DNA of 64,000 nucleotides, taken from positions 1,283,573-1,347,572 of the forward strand of contig NZ_MIGY01000003.1 of assembly GCF_002940665.1 (NCBI RefSeq). Reading direction: 5' to 3'. Positions 8,151 through 17,417 of this stretch are shown piece after piece. A program made the translations under genes and the position numbers. The stretch is from Xanthomonas arboricola (lineage in GTDB: Bacteria > Pseudomonadota > Gammaproteobacteria > Xanthomonadales > Xanthomonadaceae). Each line of letters opens with the position of its first letter. Within the stretch, counting starts at the first letter, position 1. Below the pieces are notes generated by a model that ran no database searches, was not told the origin of the DNA, and saw nothing but the letters and a program-made list of their open reading frames with translations.

Positions 8151-9668
8151 TCACTTCACACCATGCATCAGTTTGTTGATCAACGGCGCGATCAGGAACA
8201 ACACCGCGCCAGCGCCCAACAGCGCCCAAAATCCGAAGGTATACCCGCTCAGGGCCGAGGACACGCTCATCCCTTCGTTTCCGCTGACATGCCCGGCAAA
8301 AATGCCCGACAGGTTGTTGCCGATGCCGGTGGACAGGAACCAGCCGCCCATTCCGAAACCGACCAGGCGCACCGGTGCCAGCTTGGTCACCATCGACAGG
8401 CCGATCGGCGACAGGCACAGCTCGCCCACCGACTGGATCACGTACACCATGAACAAGGTCCAGAACGGCACCTTGCCAGCATCGTTGACCAGGCTCGACA
8501 GTGCAAACATCAGCAGCAGGAACGCCAGGCCGTTGAACAGCAGGCCCAGGCCGAACTTGCGCGGAATCGACGGGTTCAAGCGGCCGGCCTTGACCCAGAT
8601 CCAGGCGATGATCGGCGCCAGCGTGATGATGGCAATCGAGTTCACCGACTGGAACCAGGCGGTCGGGAAGGTCCAGTCGCCGAAACCACGGTCGACGATG
8701 TTGTCGGCCAGGAAGGTGAACGAGCTGCCGGCCTGTTCGAAGAACATCCAGAACAGCACGTTGAAGGCGAAGATGATCAGCATCGCGATCACCTTGTCGC
8801 GCTGCACCTTGCCTTCGCGGATGCCTTCGACCAGCAGCATCACCGACAGGCCGACGAACAACACGGTCAGCACGATCTGCAGCACGTCCGCACCGACGGC
8901 GAGCAGGAAGTACACCACCGGGATCGCCAGCACACAGCCGACCAGCACCATCAGCACGCGGCCGATGCCTTGCGCGTTCGGTGCCGGTACGCCGATGCCC
9001 TTGAGCTGCGCGCGGCCAATCCAAAACCACACCAGGCTGATCAGCATGCCCACGCCGGAGGCCACGAACACCATCTTGTAGGACGGCATGGCGTCGGTGC
9101 CGAACACCTTTTCAGCCAGCAGCTGGGTCAGCACCGGCGAGATCATCGCGCCGAGGTTGATGCCCATGTAGAAGATGGTGAAGCCGCTGTCGCGGCGCGG
9201 ATCGGCTACCGAGTACAGCTTGCCGACCATGGTGGAGATGTTGGGCTTGAACAGTCCGTTGCCCACCACCACGGTGGCCAGGCCGATCTCGAACATGGTG
9301 TGGTCGGGAATGGCGATCAGGAACAGGCCGGTGGCCATGACGGCCGCACCGACCAGGATCGAGCGTTGGTAGCCGAGCACGCGGTCGGCCACGTAGCCAC
9401 CGAAGATCGCTGCCGCATACACCAGCGCCAGATAGGCGCCATAGGTGCGTCCGGCCGGCGCCTGGCCGGTGGCATCGCCGTTGAAGAACTGCGCCACGAT
9501 GTACAGCACCAGCGCCCAACGAATGCCGTAAAACGCAAAGCGTTCCCAGAATTCGGTCATGAACAGCATCCACAGCGGCCGGGGATGACCGAGCAGCGTG
9601 GGGAACTCTGGCGGTGCCGGCGGCGGCGGAGTGGAGGCGGAAGTCGGCGCGGTCGCGTCAACGCTCAT
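8151..9668 (-). CDS. POT/PTR family proton-dependent oligopeptide transporter
   Basis: A 505-residue major facilitator protein of the proton-coupled oligopeptide transporter family, which imports di- and tripeptides across the inner membrane. The diagnostic ExxER motif is EFWER at residues 39-43. The second signature includes NGLFKPNISTMVGKLY, with the FYMGINLGAM segment after it. A Pro-rich N-terminal tail of about 25 residues precedes the first helix. The C-terminal half has the expected FFEQAGSSFTFLAD and SVGELCLSPIGLSM. It is followed directly by the thioredoxin-like lipoprotein gene and lies between hpd and kynA, a context that suggests uptake of peptides as a source of aromatic amino acids. 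Confidence 0.93.
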   Translation of the reverse strand: MSVDATAPTSASTPPPPAPPEFPTLLGHPRPLWMLFMTEFWERFAFYGIRWALVLYIVAQFFNGDATGQAPAGRTYGAYLALVYAAAIFGGYVADRVLGYQRSILVGAAVMATGLFLIAIPDHTMFEIGLATVVVGNGLFKPNISTMVGKLYSVADPRRDSGFTIFYMGINLGAMISPVLTQLLAEKVFGTDAMPSYKMVFVASGVGMLISLVWFWIGRAQLKGIGVPAPNAQGIGRVLMVLVGCVLAIPVVYFLLAVGADVLQIVLTVLFVGLSVMLLVEGIREGKVQRDKVIAMLIIFAFNVLFWMFFEQAGSSFTFLADNIVDRGFGDWTFPTAWFQSVNSIAIITLAPIIAWIWVKAGRLNPSIPRKFGLGLLFNGLAFLLLMFALSSLVNDAGKVPFWTLFMVYVIQSVGELCLSPIGLSMVTKLAPVRLVGFGMGGWFLSTGIGNNLSGIFAGHVSGNEGMSVSSALSGYTFGFWALLGAGAVLFLIAPLINKLMHGVK

Positions 9669-9823
9669 GGAATGTCCCTTGCGTATTCAGTAATGGCTGG
9701 GTGCCCGGAGCGTACCCCGGGAGACGCGCGAGGATCACTTAGACGTCATGTACGCGTCAAATTCGCAGGATTCGCCGGCCTGATGGCGGCCGGTCTGCGG
9801 GGATCAAGCCCGCACCGATCCGC

Positions 9824-10726
9824 TCAGCCCTTTTCAGGCTCACCGCGACCACCAACCGTCGGCTCACGACCCTCCACGCCCACCGAGGTGCGCACGTCGA
9901 ACAGCTCCGGGAAGAACGTCAGCGCCAACGCCTGCTGCAGAAAGCCCACGCCGCTGGACCCGCCGGTGCCGCGCTTGAAGCCGATCACCCGCATCACCGT
10001 GCGCATATGGCGGAAGCGCCAGAGCTGCAACTGGGTTTCCACATCGACCAGGTCCTCGCATAGCGCGTACTCGCGCCAGTAGCGGTCGGTATTTTCGTAG
10101 ATGCGCTCGAACATCGGGTGCAGGCTGTCGTCGGCCACGTGCGCACAGGTCCAGTCGCGCGCCTGGTATTGCGGCGGAATCGCATGCCCGAAGCGCGCCA
10201 GGTAGCGCAGGAACTCCTCGTACAGGCTGGGCGCTTCCAGCACCTCGCGCAGCCGCGCCTGCCCCTGCGGGTCGTACGCGAACACCTGCAGCATCTGCGG
10301 GTTCTTGTTGCCGAGCAGGAACTCGATATAGCGGTACTGCAGCGACTGGAAGCCGGACGAGGGGCCCAGCACATCGCGAAACCCCATGTACTCGCTCGGC
10401 GTCAGCGTTTCCAGCACCGACCACTGCTCGGTGAGCTGGCGCAGCACCTGCTTGCTGCGCGCCAGCACCTTGCGGCACTGCCAGACCTGGTCGTTCTGCA
10501 GGTGCCCCATCGCCGCGCGCAGTTCGTGCGCCAGCAGCTTGAGCCACAGCTCGGCGGTCTGGTGCTGGATGATGAACAGCATCTCGTCATGGTGCGCCGG
10601 CTCGGACAAAGGCTGCTGCGCCGACAGCAACTGGTCCAGCCGCAGATAGCCGCCGTAGGTCAGCCGCCCCTCCAGATCGGTGTGGATGCCGGGTTCCAGG
10701 TCACGCAGGTTCTTGTCGACGGGCAT
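9824..10726 (-). CDS. kynA: tryptophan 2,3-dioxygenase
   Basis: This haem enzyme oxidises L-tryptophan to N-formylkynurenine. At 300 residues it is within two residues of the structurally characterised X. campestris enzyme. All residues assigned in that structure are at the same numbers: H55 ([10 protein letters not shown]), Y113 and R117 (SEYMGFRD), S124, the axial haem ligand H240 (WRFRHMRT) and T254 (KRGTGG). The ATG at 10726 is used. It is a single gene here; kynureninase and formamidase genes are not in the window. It may instead feed the tryptophan-to-quinolinate route to NAD. Confidence 0.97.
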   Translation of the reverse strand: MPVDKNLRDLEPGIHTDLEGRLTYGGYLRLDQLLSAQQPLSEPAHHDEMLFIIQHQTAELWLKLLAHELRAAMGHLQNDQVWQCRKVLARSKQVLRQLTEQWSVLETLTPSEYMGFRDVLGPSSGFQSLQYRYIEFLLGNKNPQMLQVFAYDPQGQARLREVLEAPSLYEEFLRYLARFGHAIPPQYQARDWTCAHVADDSLHPMFERIYENTDRYWREYALCEDLVDVETQLQLWRFRHMRTVMRVIGFKRGTGGSSGVGFLQQALALTFFPELFDVRTSVGVEGREPTVGGRGEPEKG

Positions 10727-10771
10727 GGCAGTGCAGATGGATCGGGCCTGTCAGGGTAGCTCAGCGGCGGA

Positions 10772-10808
10772 GATTGGGGATTGGGGAATCGGGATTCGGG
10801 ATTCGGGA
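10772..10808. repeat. heptamer tandem repeat ATTCGGG/ATTGGGG
   Basis: Two ATTGGGG-type units are followed by three ATCGGG/ATTCGGG units. This is the reverse complement of the array at 5734-5766. It lies 45 bases upstream of the kynA start. Confidence 0.8.
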
Positions 10809-11121
10809 GGCAGGAGTTGCAGCGCGCGGCCTTGATGCATGTCGCTGCGTTGCGCTGTGTCGCGCTGCCGTAGCAGCGTCCGGTTTGCCTGGGTGGCCTG
10901 CCTACTTGGCAGCCTGGCAGTGCCGTGGCGTACGCGACCGGTACTTCACATCTGAAAAATCCGGCCGCTTTCGACCGTGCGGTCGCAGCCGCTGCGCCGG
11001 TGTCACCGTATCGTCAACCAAGGTCTGCAAATTCATGCAGAATCGAACGGCGCTGCCGGCCAGGGACGTGGCCGGACCAGGGGAGCGCTTCACGTCTCAT
11101 GGATCAGGGGACTCTCATCTC
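10809..11121. other. intergenic region upstream of the secreted nuclease
   Basis: No gene is visible in this stretch. It lies between the divergent kynA and nuclease genes and must hold the nuclease promoter. I cannot assign one with confidence. Confidence 0.4.
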
Positions 11122-14100
11122 ATGCATGTGTTGCAGCGTCGTGCAGCCTTACTTTTCTGTGCGCTGGCGATTGCCGGCCACGCCGATGCCCAGGTCGTCA
11201 TCAGCCAGGTCTACGGCGGTGGCGGCAACAGCGGTGCCACCTTCCGCAGCGATTTCATCGAGCTGCACAACATCGGCAGCACCCCGGTCAGCCTAGACGG
11301 CTGGTCGGTGCAATACGCCTCGGCCGCCGGCAGCAGCTGGCAGGTCACCCCGTTGGCAGGCACTGTGCCGGCCGGCGGCTATTACCTGGTCAAGCAGGCC
11401 GATGGCAGCGGCGGCAGCGTTGCGCTGCCCACGCCCGACGCCACCGGCACCATCGCCATGGGCGGCGGCGCCGGCAAAGTGGCACTGAGCAACAGCGCCT
11501 CCGCGTTGAGCGGCGCCTGCCCCACCGGCAATGCCGATCTGGTCGGCTATGGCAGTACCGCCAGCTGCGCCGAAGGCAATGCGCCCACACCGGCGCCCAG
11601 CAATACGCTGGCAGTGCTGCGCGGCGGCGATGGCTGCACCGACACCGACAACAACTCGGCCGATTTTTCCACCGGCGCGCCGGCCCCGCGCAACGCCGCC
11701 AGCCCCGCACGCCTGTGCAGCGGCGGCGGCCAGCCGATCGCCACGCTGGCCGATGTCAGCCAGGCCGAAGGCAACAGCGGCAGCCGCAGTGTCGTTTTCA
11801 CGCTGAGCCTGAGCCAGCCGGCCGGCGCAGGCGGGGTGAGCTTCACCGCGGCCACCGCCGATGGCAGCGCCACGGCCGGCAGCGACTATGTCGCCCTGCC
11901 CGCCTCCAGTTTCCGGATCGCCGCTGGCGAGCGCAGCGCCAGCATCGCCGTGGAGGTGCTGGGCGACACCACGCCCGAGCCCGACGAGACCTTCGCGCTG
12001 CAGATCAGCGGCCTCACCGGCGCGTTGCCGGCCACGCTGAGTGCCACCGGCACCATCCTCAACGACGACTTCAGCCTGCTGCCGATTCACGCCATCCAGG
12101 GCAAGGGCGCACGCTCGCCGCTGGAAGGCCAGATGGCCGCCACCTCGGGCATCGTCACTGCCCGTCGCAGCGCCGGCTTCTTCCTGCAGGCGCCGGATGC
12201 CGAAACCGATGGCGATCCGGCCACCTCCGAAGGCGTCTACGTCTACACCGGCAGCGCACCGCCGGAGGCCGCCGCCATCGGCAACCGGGTGCGCGTGCAG
12301 GGCACGGTGCTCGAGTACGTGCCCACCGCCGACCCGACCCAGCCGCCGCTGACCGAGATCGGCGGCAGCCTGACCGTGCTGCTGGATTCCACCGGCAACC
12401 CGTTGCCGATGCCGGTGGCGTTGAGCGCGAACTTCCCCAACCCGAACGGCGCCTTTGATCAGCTCGAGGCGCTGGAAGGCATGCGCGTCACCGCCGCCAG
12501 CCTCACCGTCAACGCGCCCACCGGCGGCAGCGTCAACGAGGTCAATGCCACCGCCACCAGCAATGGCGTGTTCCATGCGGTGGTCACCGGCCTGCCGCGC
12601 GCCTTTCGCGAGCCCGGCGTGCAGTTGCCCGACCCGCTGCCGGCCGGCGCGCCTGCCGGCGTGCCGCGCTGGAACACCAACCCGGAAGTGATCGCCGTCG
12701 GCAGTGCCGGCGTGGGCGCCGAACGGCTGGATCTGGCCTCCGGCTGCCTCGTGCTGGATGTCACCGGCCCGCTGGACTACAGCTTCCGCCGCTACACGCT
12801 GTATCCGGAACGCACCCCGCAAGTGAACTGCAACGGTGCCGACCAACCGCGCCCGGCACCGTTGCCGCAGGCCGACGACGTGGCGGTGGCGACCTACAAC
12901 ATGGAGCGCTTCTTCGACGACCAGAACGACCCGGCGATCGGCGAGCCGGTGCTCACCCCGGCCGCGTTTCAGGCCCGCCTCAACAAGGCCTCGCTGGCGA
13001 TCCGCAACGACCTGCACACGCCCGACATCCTGGGCACGGTGGAGGTGGAAAACATCAGCGTGCTGCAGACGTTGGCTGCGCGCGTCAACGCCGATGCCAT
13101 CGCCTCCGGCCAGCCCAATCCGCAGTACGTGGCCTACCTGCAGGAAGGCAATGACGTCGGCGGCATCGACGTCGGTTTCCTGGTCAAGACCGGTACGGTG
13201 TCGGCCGGCATGCCGCGCGTGGAAGTGGTGTCCATCGCCCAGGAAGGCAAGACCACCACCTGGACCGAGCCGGCGGGTGGCGTGAGCCTGCTCAACGATC
13301 GCCCGCCGCTGGTGCTCAGCGCCAGGGTGCACCAGGCCGATGGCCGCGTGTTGCCGCTGACCGCCATCGTGGTGCATCAGCGCTCGCTCAACGGCGCCGA
13401 GACCGACGATGCGGCCGGCACCCGCATCCGCGCCAAACGCCAGGCCCAGGCCGAGTACCTGGCGCGTCTGCTGCAGACGCGCCAGCAGCTCGACCCGGCC
13501 GAGCAGGTGCTGGTGATGGGCGACTTCAATGCCTTCGAATTCAACGACGGCTATGTGGATGCGATGGGCACCGTCACCGGCAGGCCGGCGCCGGATGCGC
13601 AGACCGTGGTGAGCGGCGATGGCGTGGACCTGGTCACCCCGGACTACACCGATCTGACCTGGTTCAACACGCCCGACCAGAGCTACTCGTACGCCTTTGA
13701 CGGCAACGTGCAGTCGCTCGATCACATCCTGGCCAACGAGGCGCTGATGCGCGCACCCGGCATCGCCTCGCTGTCGGTGGGCCACGCGCGCATCAATGCC
13801 GACTTCCCCGGCACCGCGCGCAATGATGCCGATACGCCCACGCGCTTGTCCGACCACGACCCCACCGTGGTGCTGTTGCGCATGGCGCCCGCATTGCGTG
13901 CCGACCTGGGCGCAACGGTCACTGCGGCACGCGCACAGGTCACCGAAGGCGAGCGCATCGACTTCACTGTGGATGTGGAGAACCGTGGGCCCGACAGCGC
14001 GGCATTTGCAGCGGTGGCACTGGCCTTCGACGCCGCGGTGAGCCCACGGGTCACCGCGGCACCGGGCTGGAGCTGCCAAGCGCCGGAAACAGCGACCCAG

Positions 14101-14703
14101 ACGGTGGTCACCTGCACCATCGCCTCGCTGGCATCGGGCAACGCACAGCGCTTTGCCGTGCAGGTCGACGCTGGCGCGGAACTGGCAGGACGCACCCTGA
14201 CCCTGGCCGCCTCGGTCGCCTCGCAAACGCCCGACCCGCAGCCGGACAACAACACCGACACCGCCGCAGTGAGCGTGCAGCCAGCGCTGCGCAGCGACCT
14301 GGCAGTGCGCCTGGAAGGCCCTGCCACGCTGCCCACCACCGCCTTCAATGCCACCTACCGGGTGTTGCTGGACAACCGCGGCAACGCAGCGGCCACCGGT
14401 GCCAGCGTGCGGATCGAAGGCAACACGGTGTCGGCGCTGTCACTGCTGGTGCCGCCCAGCGGCTGGCGTTGCGCCAAGCAACTGCAATCGTTGCGCAGCG
14501 CGATCTTCATGTGCAGCACCGCCGCCGCAGTGCAGCCGGGCGCGCAGGCCGCGTTCCAGCTGACTGTCGCGGCAAAGCCGATCCCGGCCGAGCGCGCGGT
14601 GCGGGTGCAGGCCAGTGCCAGTTCGACCTCGCCCGATGCCAACCCGGCCGACAACGCGGCGCTGATCGTCACGCCGATCGGCGCAGGCGCCGGCCGCCGC
14701 TAA
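11122..14703 (+). CDS. secreted multidomain endonuclease (ExeM/NucH type)
   Basis: A 1193-residue protein with a cleavable signal peptide (MHVLQRRAALLFCALAIAGH, cleaved after ADA). Domains in order are a lamin-tail domain (about 22-165, with ISQVYGGGGNSG and SDFIELHN), a Calx-beta domain (about 208-317, ending TILNDD), and an OB-like middle region. An endonuclease/exonuclease/phosphatase domain follows (about 585-925) with VATYNMERFFD, the catalytic VLVMGDFNAFEFNDGY and LSDHDPTVVLL. Last come two DUF11/CARDB-like repeats (about 930-1190). ExeM/NucH proteins are extracellular DNases that degrade environmental DNA or biofilm matrix. The ATG at 11122 starts the signal peptide; upstream in-frame codons would spoil it. 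It is followed by a strong terminator, so it is a single-gene unit. Confidence 0.92.
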   Translation: MHVLQRRAALLFCALAIAGHADAQVVISQVYGGGGNSGATFRSDFIELHNIGSTPVSLDGWSVQYASAAGSSWQVTPLAGTVPAGGYYLVKQADGSGGSVALPTPDATGTIAMGGGAGKVALSNSASALSGACPTGNADLVGYGSTASCAEGNAPTPAPSNTLAVLRGGDGCTDTDNNSADFSTGAPAPRNAASPARLCSGGGQPIATLADVSQAEGNSGSRSVVFTLSLSQPAGAGGVSFTAATADGSATAGSDYVALPASSFRIAAGERSASIAVEVLGDTTPEPDETFALQISGLTGALPATLSATGTILNDDFSLLPIHAIQGKGARSPLEGQMAATSGIVTARRSAGFFLQAPDAETDGDPATSEGVYVYTGSAPPEAAAIGNRVRVQGTVLEYVPTADPTQPPLTEIGGSLTVLLDSTGNPLPMPVALSANFPNPNGAFDQLEALEGMRVTAASLTVNAPTGGSVNEVNATATSNGVFHAVVTGLPRAFREPGVQLPDPLPAGAPAGVPRWNTNPEVIAVGSAGVGAERLDLASGCLVLDVTGPLDYSFRRYTLYPERTPQVNCNGADQPRPAPLPQADDVAVATYNMERFFDDQNDPAIGEPVLTPAAFQARLNKASLAIRNDLHTPDILGTVEVENISVLQTLAARVNADAIASGQPNPQYVAYLQEGNDVGGIDVGFLVKTGTVSAGMPRVEVVSIAQEGKTTTWTEPAGGVSLLNDRPPLVLSARVHQADGRVLPLTAIVVHQRSLNGAETDDAAGTRIRAKRQAQAEYLARLLQTRQQLDPAEQVLVMGDFNAFEFNDGYVDAMGTVTGRPAPDAQTVVSGDGVDLVTPDYTDLTWFNTPDQSYSYAFDGNVQSLDHILANEALMRAPGIASLSVGHARINADFPGTARNDADTPTRLSDHDPTVVLLRMAPALRADLGATVTAARAQVTEGERIDFTVDVENRGPDSAAFAAVALAFDAAVSPRVTAAPGWSCQAPETATQTVVTCTIASLASGNAQRFAVQVDAGAELAGRTLTLAASVASQTPDPQPDNNTDTAAVSVQPALRSDLAVRLEGPATLPTTAFNATYRVLLDNRGNAAATGASVRIEGNTVSALSLLVPPSGWRCAKQLQSLRSAIFMCSTAAAVQPGAQAAFQLTVAAKPIPAERAVRVQASASSTSPDANPADNAALIVTPIGAGAGRR

Positions 14704-14741
14704 TCGCAGTGCAACATGTCGCAGTTCTGTACTGCGATAAA

Positions 14742-14771
14742 GGGCGCGGCCTGGTCCGCGCCCTTTTTTTT
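14742..14771 (+). terminator. rho-independent terminator after the nuclease gene
   Basis: A perfect stem GGGCGCGG/CCGCGCCC with a six-base loop is followed by a run of eight T, 38 bases after the nuclease stop codon. Confidence 0.93.
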
Positions 14772-14880
14772 GTGCAAGCCAGCATCATTGTGTGCTGCGG
14801 TGCAGGACAGCTTTTTGCTGCGTGGTCCTTAACATCGCAACTCATATCATTTGAAACTTCTTGGTGAAGGTGTCGCCGCA

Positions 14881-15969
14881 ATGAGCGTAGCCGCGCAGTT
14901 CGAGATCGAATATCTGCAATACATGGACGCGGACGGCCAGTTCGTCCGCGACGACCTGCCGGCCGACGCCGCCAACCCGCAACAGTTGCTCGCGCTGTTC
15001 AAGCGCATGCTGTTCGTGCGCACCTTCGACAGCAAGTCGGTCGCGCTGCAGCGCACCGGCAAGCTGGGCACTTATGCGGCCTGCCTCGGCCACGAAGCCA
15101 CCCACGTGGGCATCGGCGCATCGATGCGCAGCGGGGATGTGTTCGCGCCCAGCTATCGCGAGTACGGCACCATGTTCGAACGCGGCGTGCGCCCGCGCGA
15201 TGTGCTGCTGTACTGGGGCGGCGACGAACGCGGCAGCGACTATCCGCGCGATGCCGATGCGGCAATCGACTTCCCGATCTGCGTGCCGATCTCCACCCAG
15301 TGCCTGCATGCGGCCGGTTCGGCGCTGTCGTTCAAGCTGCAGGGCAAGCCGCAGGTCGCAGTGGCCTGCTGCGGCGATGGCGGCAGCTCCAAGACCGACT
15401 TCTACGCCGCGCTCAATTCCGCCGGCGCCTACAAGCTGCCGCTGATCCTGTGCGTGATCAACAACGGCTGGGCGATCTCGGTGCCGCGCTCGGCCCAGAC
15501 CGGCGCGCAGACGCTGGCGCAGAAGGGCCTGGCCGGCGGCCTGCATTGCCTGCAGGTGGACGGCAACGACCTGATCGCCGTGCTCGAAGCGATGCGCCAG
15601 GCGCGTGCGCGTGCACTGGCCGGCGACGGCGGCACGGTGATCGAGTTTTTGACCTATCGCCTGTCCGATCACACCACCGCCGACGATGCGCGGCGCTACC
15701 GCGGCGAAGAAGAGGTCAAGCAGGGCTGGGCGCGCGAGCCGCTGCTGCGTCTGCGCCGCTATCTCACCGCGCAGGGCCTGTGGGACGAGGCGCAGGAAAC
15801 CGCCTGGAAAGCCGAATGCGGCGCGCGCGTGGACGCAGAGGTCAACGCCTATCTCAACACGCCGGTGCAGCCGGTCGAAGCGATGTTCGATTACCTCTAC
15901 GGCGACCCGCCGGCCGAGTTGCTGGCCCAGCGCGCCGAGGTGATGGCGCAGGAGGCCCGTCATGGATGA
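14881..15969 (+). CDS. 2-oxo acid dehydrogenase E1 component, alpha subunit
   Basis: A thiamine diphosphate-dependent decarboxylase subunit of 362 residues. The cofactor motif GDG is at residues 165-167 (CCGDGGSSKTDFYAALN) and the paired NN at 194-195 (CVINNGWAIS). The N-terminal FKRMLFVRTFDSKSVALQRTGKL segment, cut here at its hydrophobic core, is typical of the heterotetrameric pyruvate/branched-chain E1 alpha family. The ATG at 14881 has GAAGG upstream; a TTG ten codons earlier is less likely. E1 beta follows at once, then an SH3-like gene and E2. Substrate (pyruvate or branched-chain 2-oxo acids) cannot be settled from sequence alone; similar operons are annotated either way. Confidence 0.9.
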   Translation: MSVAAQFEIEYLQYMDADGQFVRDDLPADAANPQQLLALFKRMLFVRTFDSKSVALQRTGKLGTYAACLGHEATHVGIGASMRSGDVFAPSYREYGTMFERGVRPRDVLLYWGGDERGSDYPRDADAAIDFPICVPISTQCLHAAGSALSFKLQGKPQVAVACCGDGGSSKTDFYAALNSAGAYKLPLILCVINNGWAISVPRSAQTGAQTLAQKGLAGGLHCLQVDGNDLIAVLEAMRQARARALAGDGGTVIEFLTYRLSDHTTADDARRYRGEEEVKQGWAREPLLRLRRYLTAQGLWDEAQETAWKAECGARVDAEVNAYLNTPVQPVEAMFDYLYGDPPAELLAQRAEVMAQEARHG

Positions 15970-16048
15970 GCTCAACCAGTCACACCTGGCTGCGACACAG
16001 CAGGCCAGTGCCCCTTACCACGCCGCAGCCACGCGCGGAGAGATCGCC

Positions 16049-17032
16049 ATGAGTTCGCCCATCACCCTGATCGAAGCCATCACCCAGGCGCTGGCCTGGG
16101 AGCTGGAACACGACCCCGCGGTGCTGGTGCTGGGCGAGGATGTCGGCGTCAACGGCGGCGTGTTCCGCGCCACCGCTGGCCTGCAGCAGCGTTTCGGCAG
16201 CAAGCGGGTGCTGGACACGCCGCTGGACGAAACCACCATCGCCGGCCTGAGCGTCGGCCTGGCCGCGCAGGGCATGAAGCCGGTGGCCGAAGCGCAGTTC
16301 GACGGCTTCGTCTACCCGATGGTCGATCACCTGATCTGCCACGCCGCCCGCCTGCGCAACCGCACGCGCGGGCGCCTGCACTGCCCGATGGTGCTGCGCG
16401 TGCCGTGGGGCGGCGGCATCCGCGCGCCGGAACATCACAGCGAAGCCAACGAGGCCATCTTCACCAACGTGCCCGGCCTGCGCGTGGTGTTGCCGTCCTC
16501 GCCGCAGCGCGCCTATGGCCTGTTGCTGGCCGCGATCCGCGACCCGGACCCGGTGATCTACATGGAGCCCAAGCGCATCTACCGCCAGTACAAGGAAGTG
16601 GTCGCCAACGACGGCGAGGCGCTGCCGCTGGACGTGTGCTTCGTGCTGCGCGACGGCACCGACGTCACCCTGGTGACCTGGGGCGCGCAAGTCAAGGAAG
16701 CGCTGGAAGCGGCCGACAAGCTCGCCGGCGAAGGCATCAGCGCCGAGGTCATCGACGTGGCCACGCTGCGCCCGCTGGACTTCGACACCATTGCCGAATC
16801 GGTGGCCAAGACCGGCCGCTGCGTGATCGTGCAGGAAGCCCCGCGTACTGCCGGCTTCGGCGCGGAGATCGCCGCGCAGCTGGCGGAAAAATCGATGTAC
16901 GACCTGCTTGCGCCGGTCGAACGCGTCACCGGTTACGACACGCATATCCCGCTGTTCCGGCTGGAAATGAAGTACCTGCCGAGCGTGGAGCGCATCGTCA
17001 CCGCCGCCCGTCGCGCGGTGGCCGCCGGCTGA
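16049..17032 (+). CDS. 2-oxo acid dehydrogenase E1 component, beta subunit
   Basis: The transketolase-like beta subunit that pairs with the preceding E1 alpha. Family signatures include VLGEDVGVNGGVFRATAGL, the segment RVPWGGGIRAPEHHSE, and LVTWGAQVKEALEAA in the C-terminal domain. From the ATG at 16049, which has GGAGAG eight bases upstream, the product is 327 residues, the usual length. An in-frame ATG at 15962 overlaps the E1 alpha stop and would add 29 residues with no family counterpart, so the internal start is preferred, though overlap coupling from the first ATG cannot be excluded. The next gene begins one base after its stop. Confidence 0.9.
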   Translation: MSSPITLIEAITQALAWELEHDPAVLVLGEDVGVNGGVFRATAGLQQRFGSKRVLDTPLDETTIAGLSVGLAAQGMKPVAEAQFDGFVYPMVDHLICHAARLRNRTRGRLHCPMVLRVPWGGGIRAPEHHSEANEAIFTNVPGLRVVLPSSPQRAYGLLLAAIRDPDPVIYMEPKRIYRQYKEVVANDGEALPLDVCFVLRDGTDVTLVTWGAQVKEALEAADKLAGEGISAEVIDVATLRPLDFDTIAESVAKTGRCVIVQEAPRTAGFGAEIAAQLAEKSMYDLLAPVERVTGYDTHIPLFRLEMKYLPSVERIVTAARRAVAAG

Positions 17033-17033
17033 C

Positions 17034-17417
17034 ATGCGCGCCCGTCTGCTCTGCGATTATCGCGCCGCGTACGCCAACCCGATCCGCTTCCACGCCGGCC
17101 AGCAAGTGACCGTCGGCGTGCGCGATGAGGAATGGCCGGCCTTTGCCTGGGTCAACACCGGCGACGGCCATGCCGGCTGGGCCCCGGTGGCCTGGCTGCG
17201 CCCCCTGGGCGACGGCCAGGCCGAAGCCCTGCGCGACTACGACGCACGCGAACTCGATGCCCACCAGGGCGAGGACGTGTTGCTGCATTACGAACATGGC
17301 GGTTGGTGGTGGTCCGAGCGTGCCGATGGCATGCAGGGCTGGCTGCCGGCCGCCGACCTCGAACTCCTCGACGACACCACGCCGCCGCTGCCTGCGGCGC
17401 AAGAGAACCTGCCATGA
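17034..17417 (+). CDS. SH3-like domain protein in the 2-oxo acid dehydrogenase operon
   Basis: A 127-residue protein without a signal peptide. It looks like two SH3-like units of about 55 residues each: the first has YRAAYANPIRFHAGQQVTV and ends in GHAGWAPVAWLRPL, the second has LRDYDARELDAHQGEDV and ends in GMQGWLPAADLELL. The acidic ALRDYDA and tryptophan pairs are typical of SH3 folds. It is squeezed between E1 beta (one base) and E2, whose start overlaps its stop (ATGA at 17414-17417). This position implies a role with the complex, perhaps as an assembly or scaffold partner, but that is inference; no enzymatic motif is visible. Confidence 0.82.
   Translation: MRARLLCDYRAAYANPIRFHAGQQVTVGVRDEEWPAFAWVNTGDGHAGWAPVAWLRPLGDGQAEALRDYDARELDAHQGEDVLLHYEHGGWWWSERADGMQGWLPAADLELLDDTTPPLPAAQENLP

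Noticed and set aside
11293-14226. 977-codon open frame on the minus strand
   Set aside because: It is antisense to the nuclease gene. Its product is dominated by His, Arg, Gly and Ala, as expected from a high-GC shadow frame, and has no domain.
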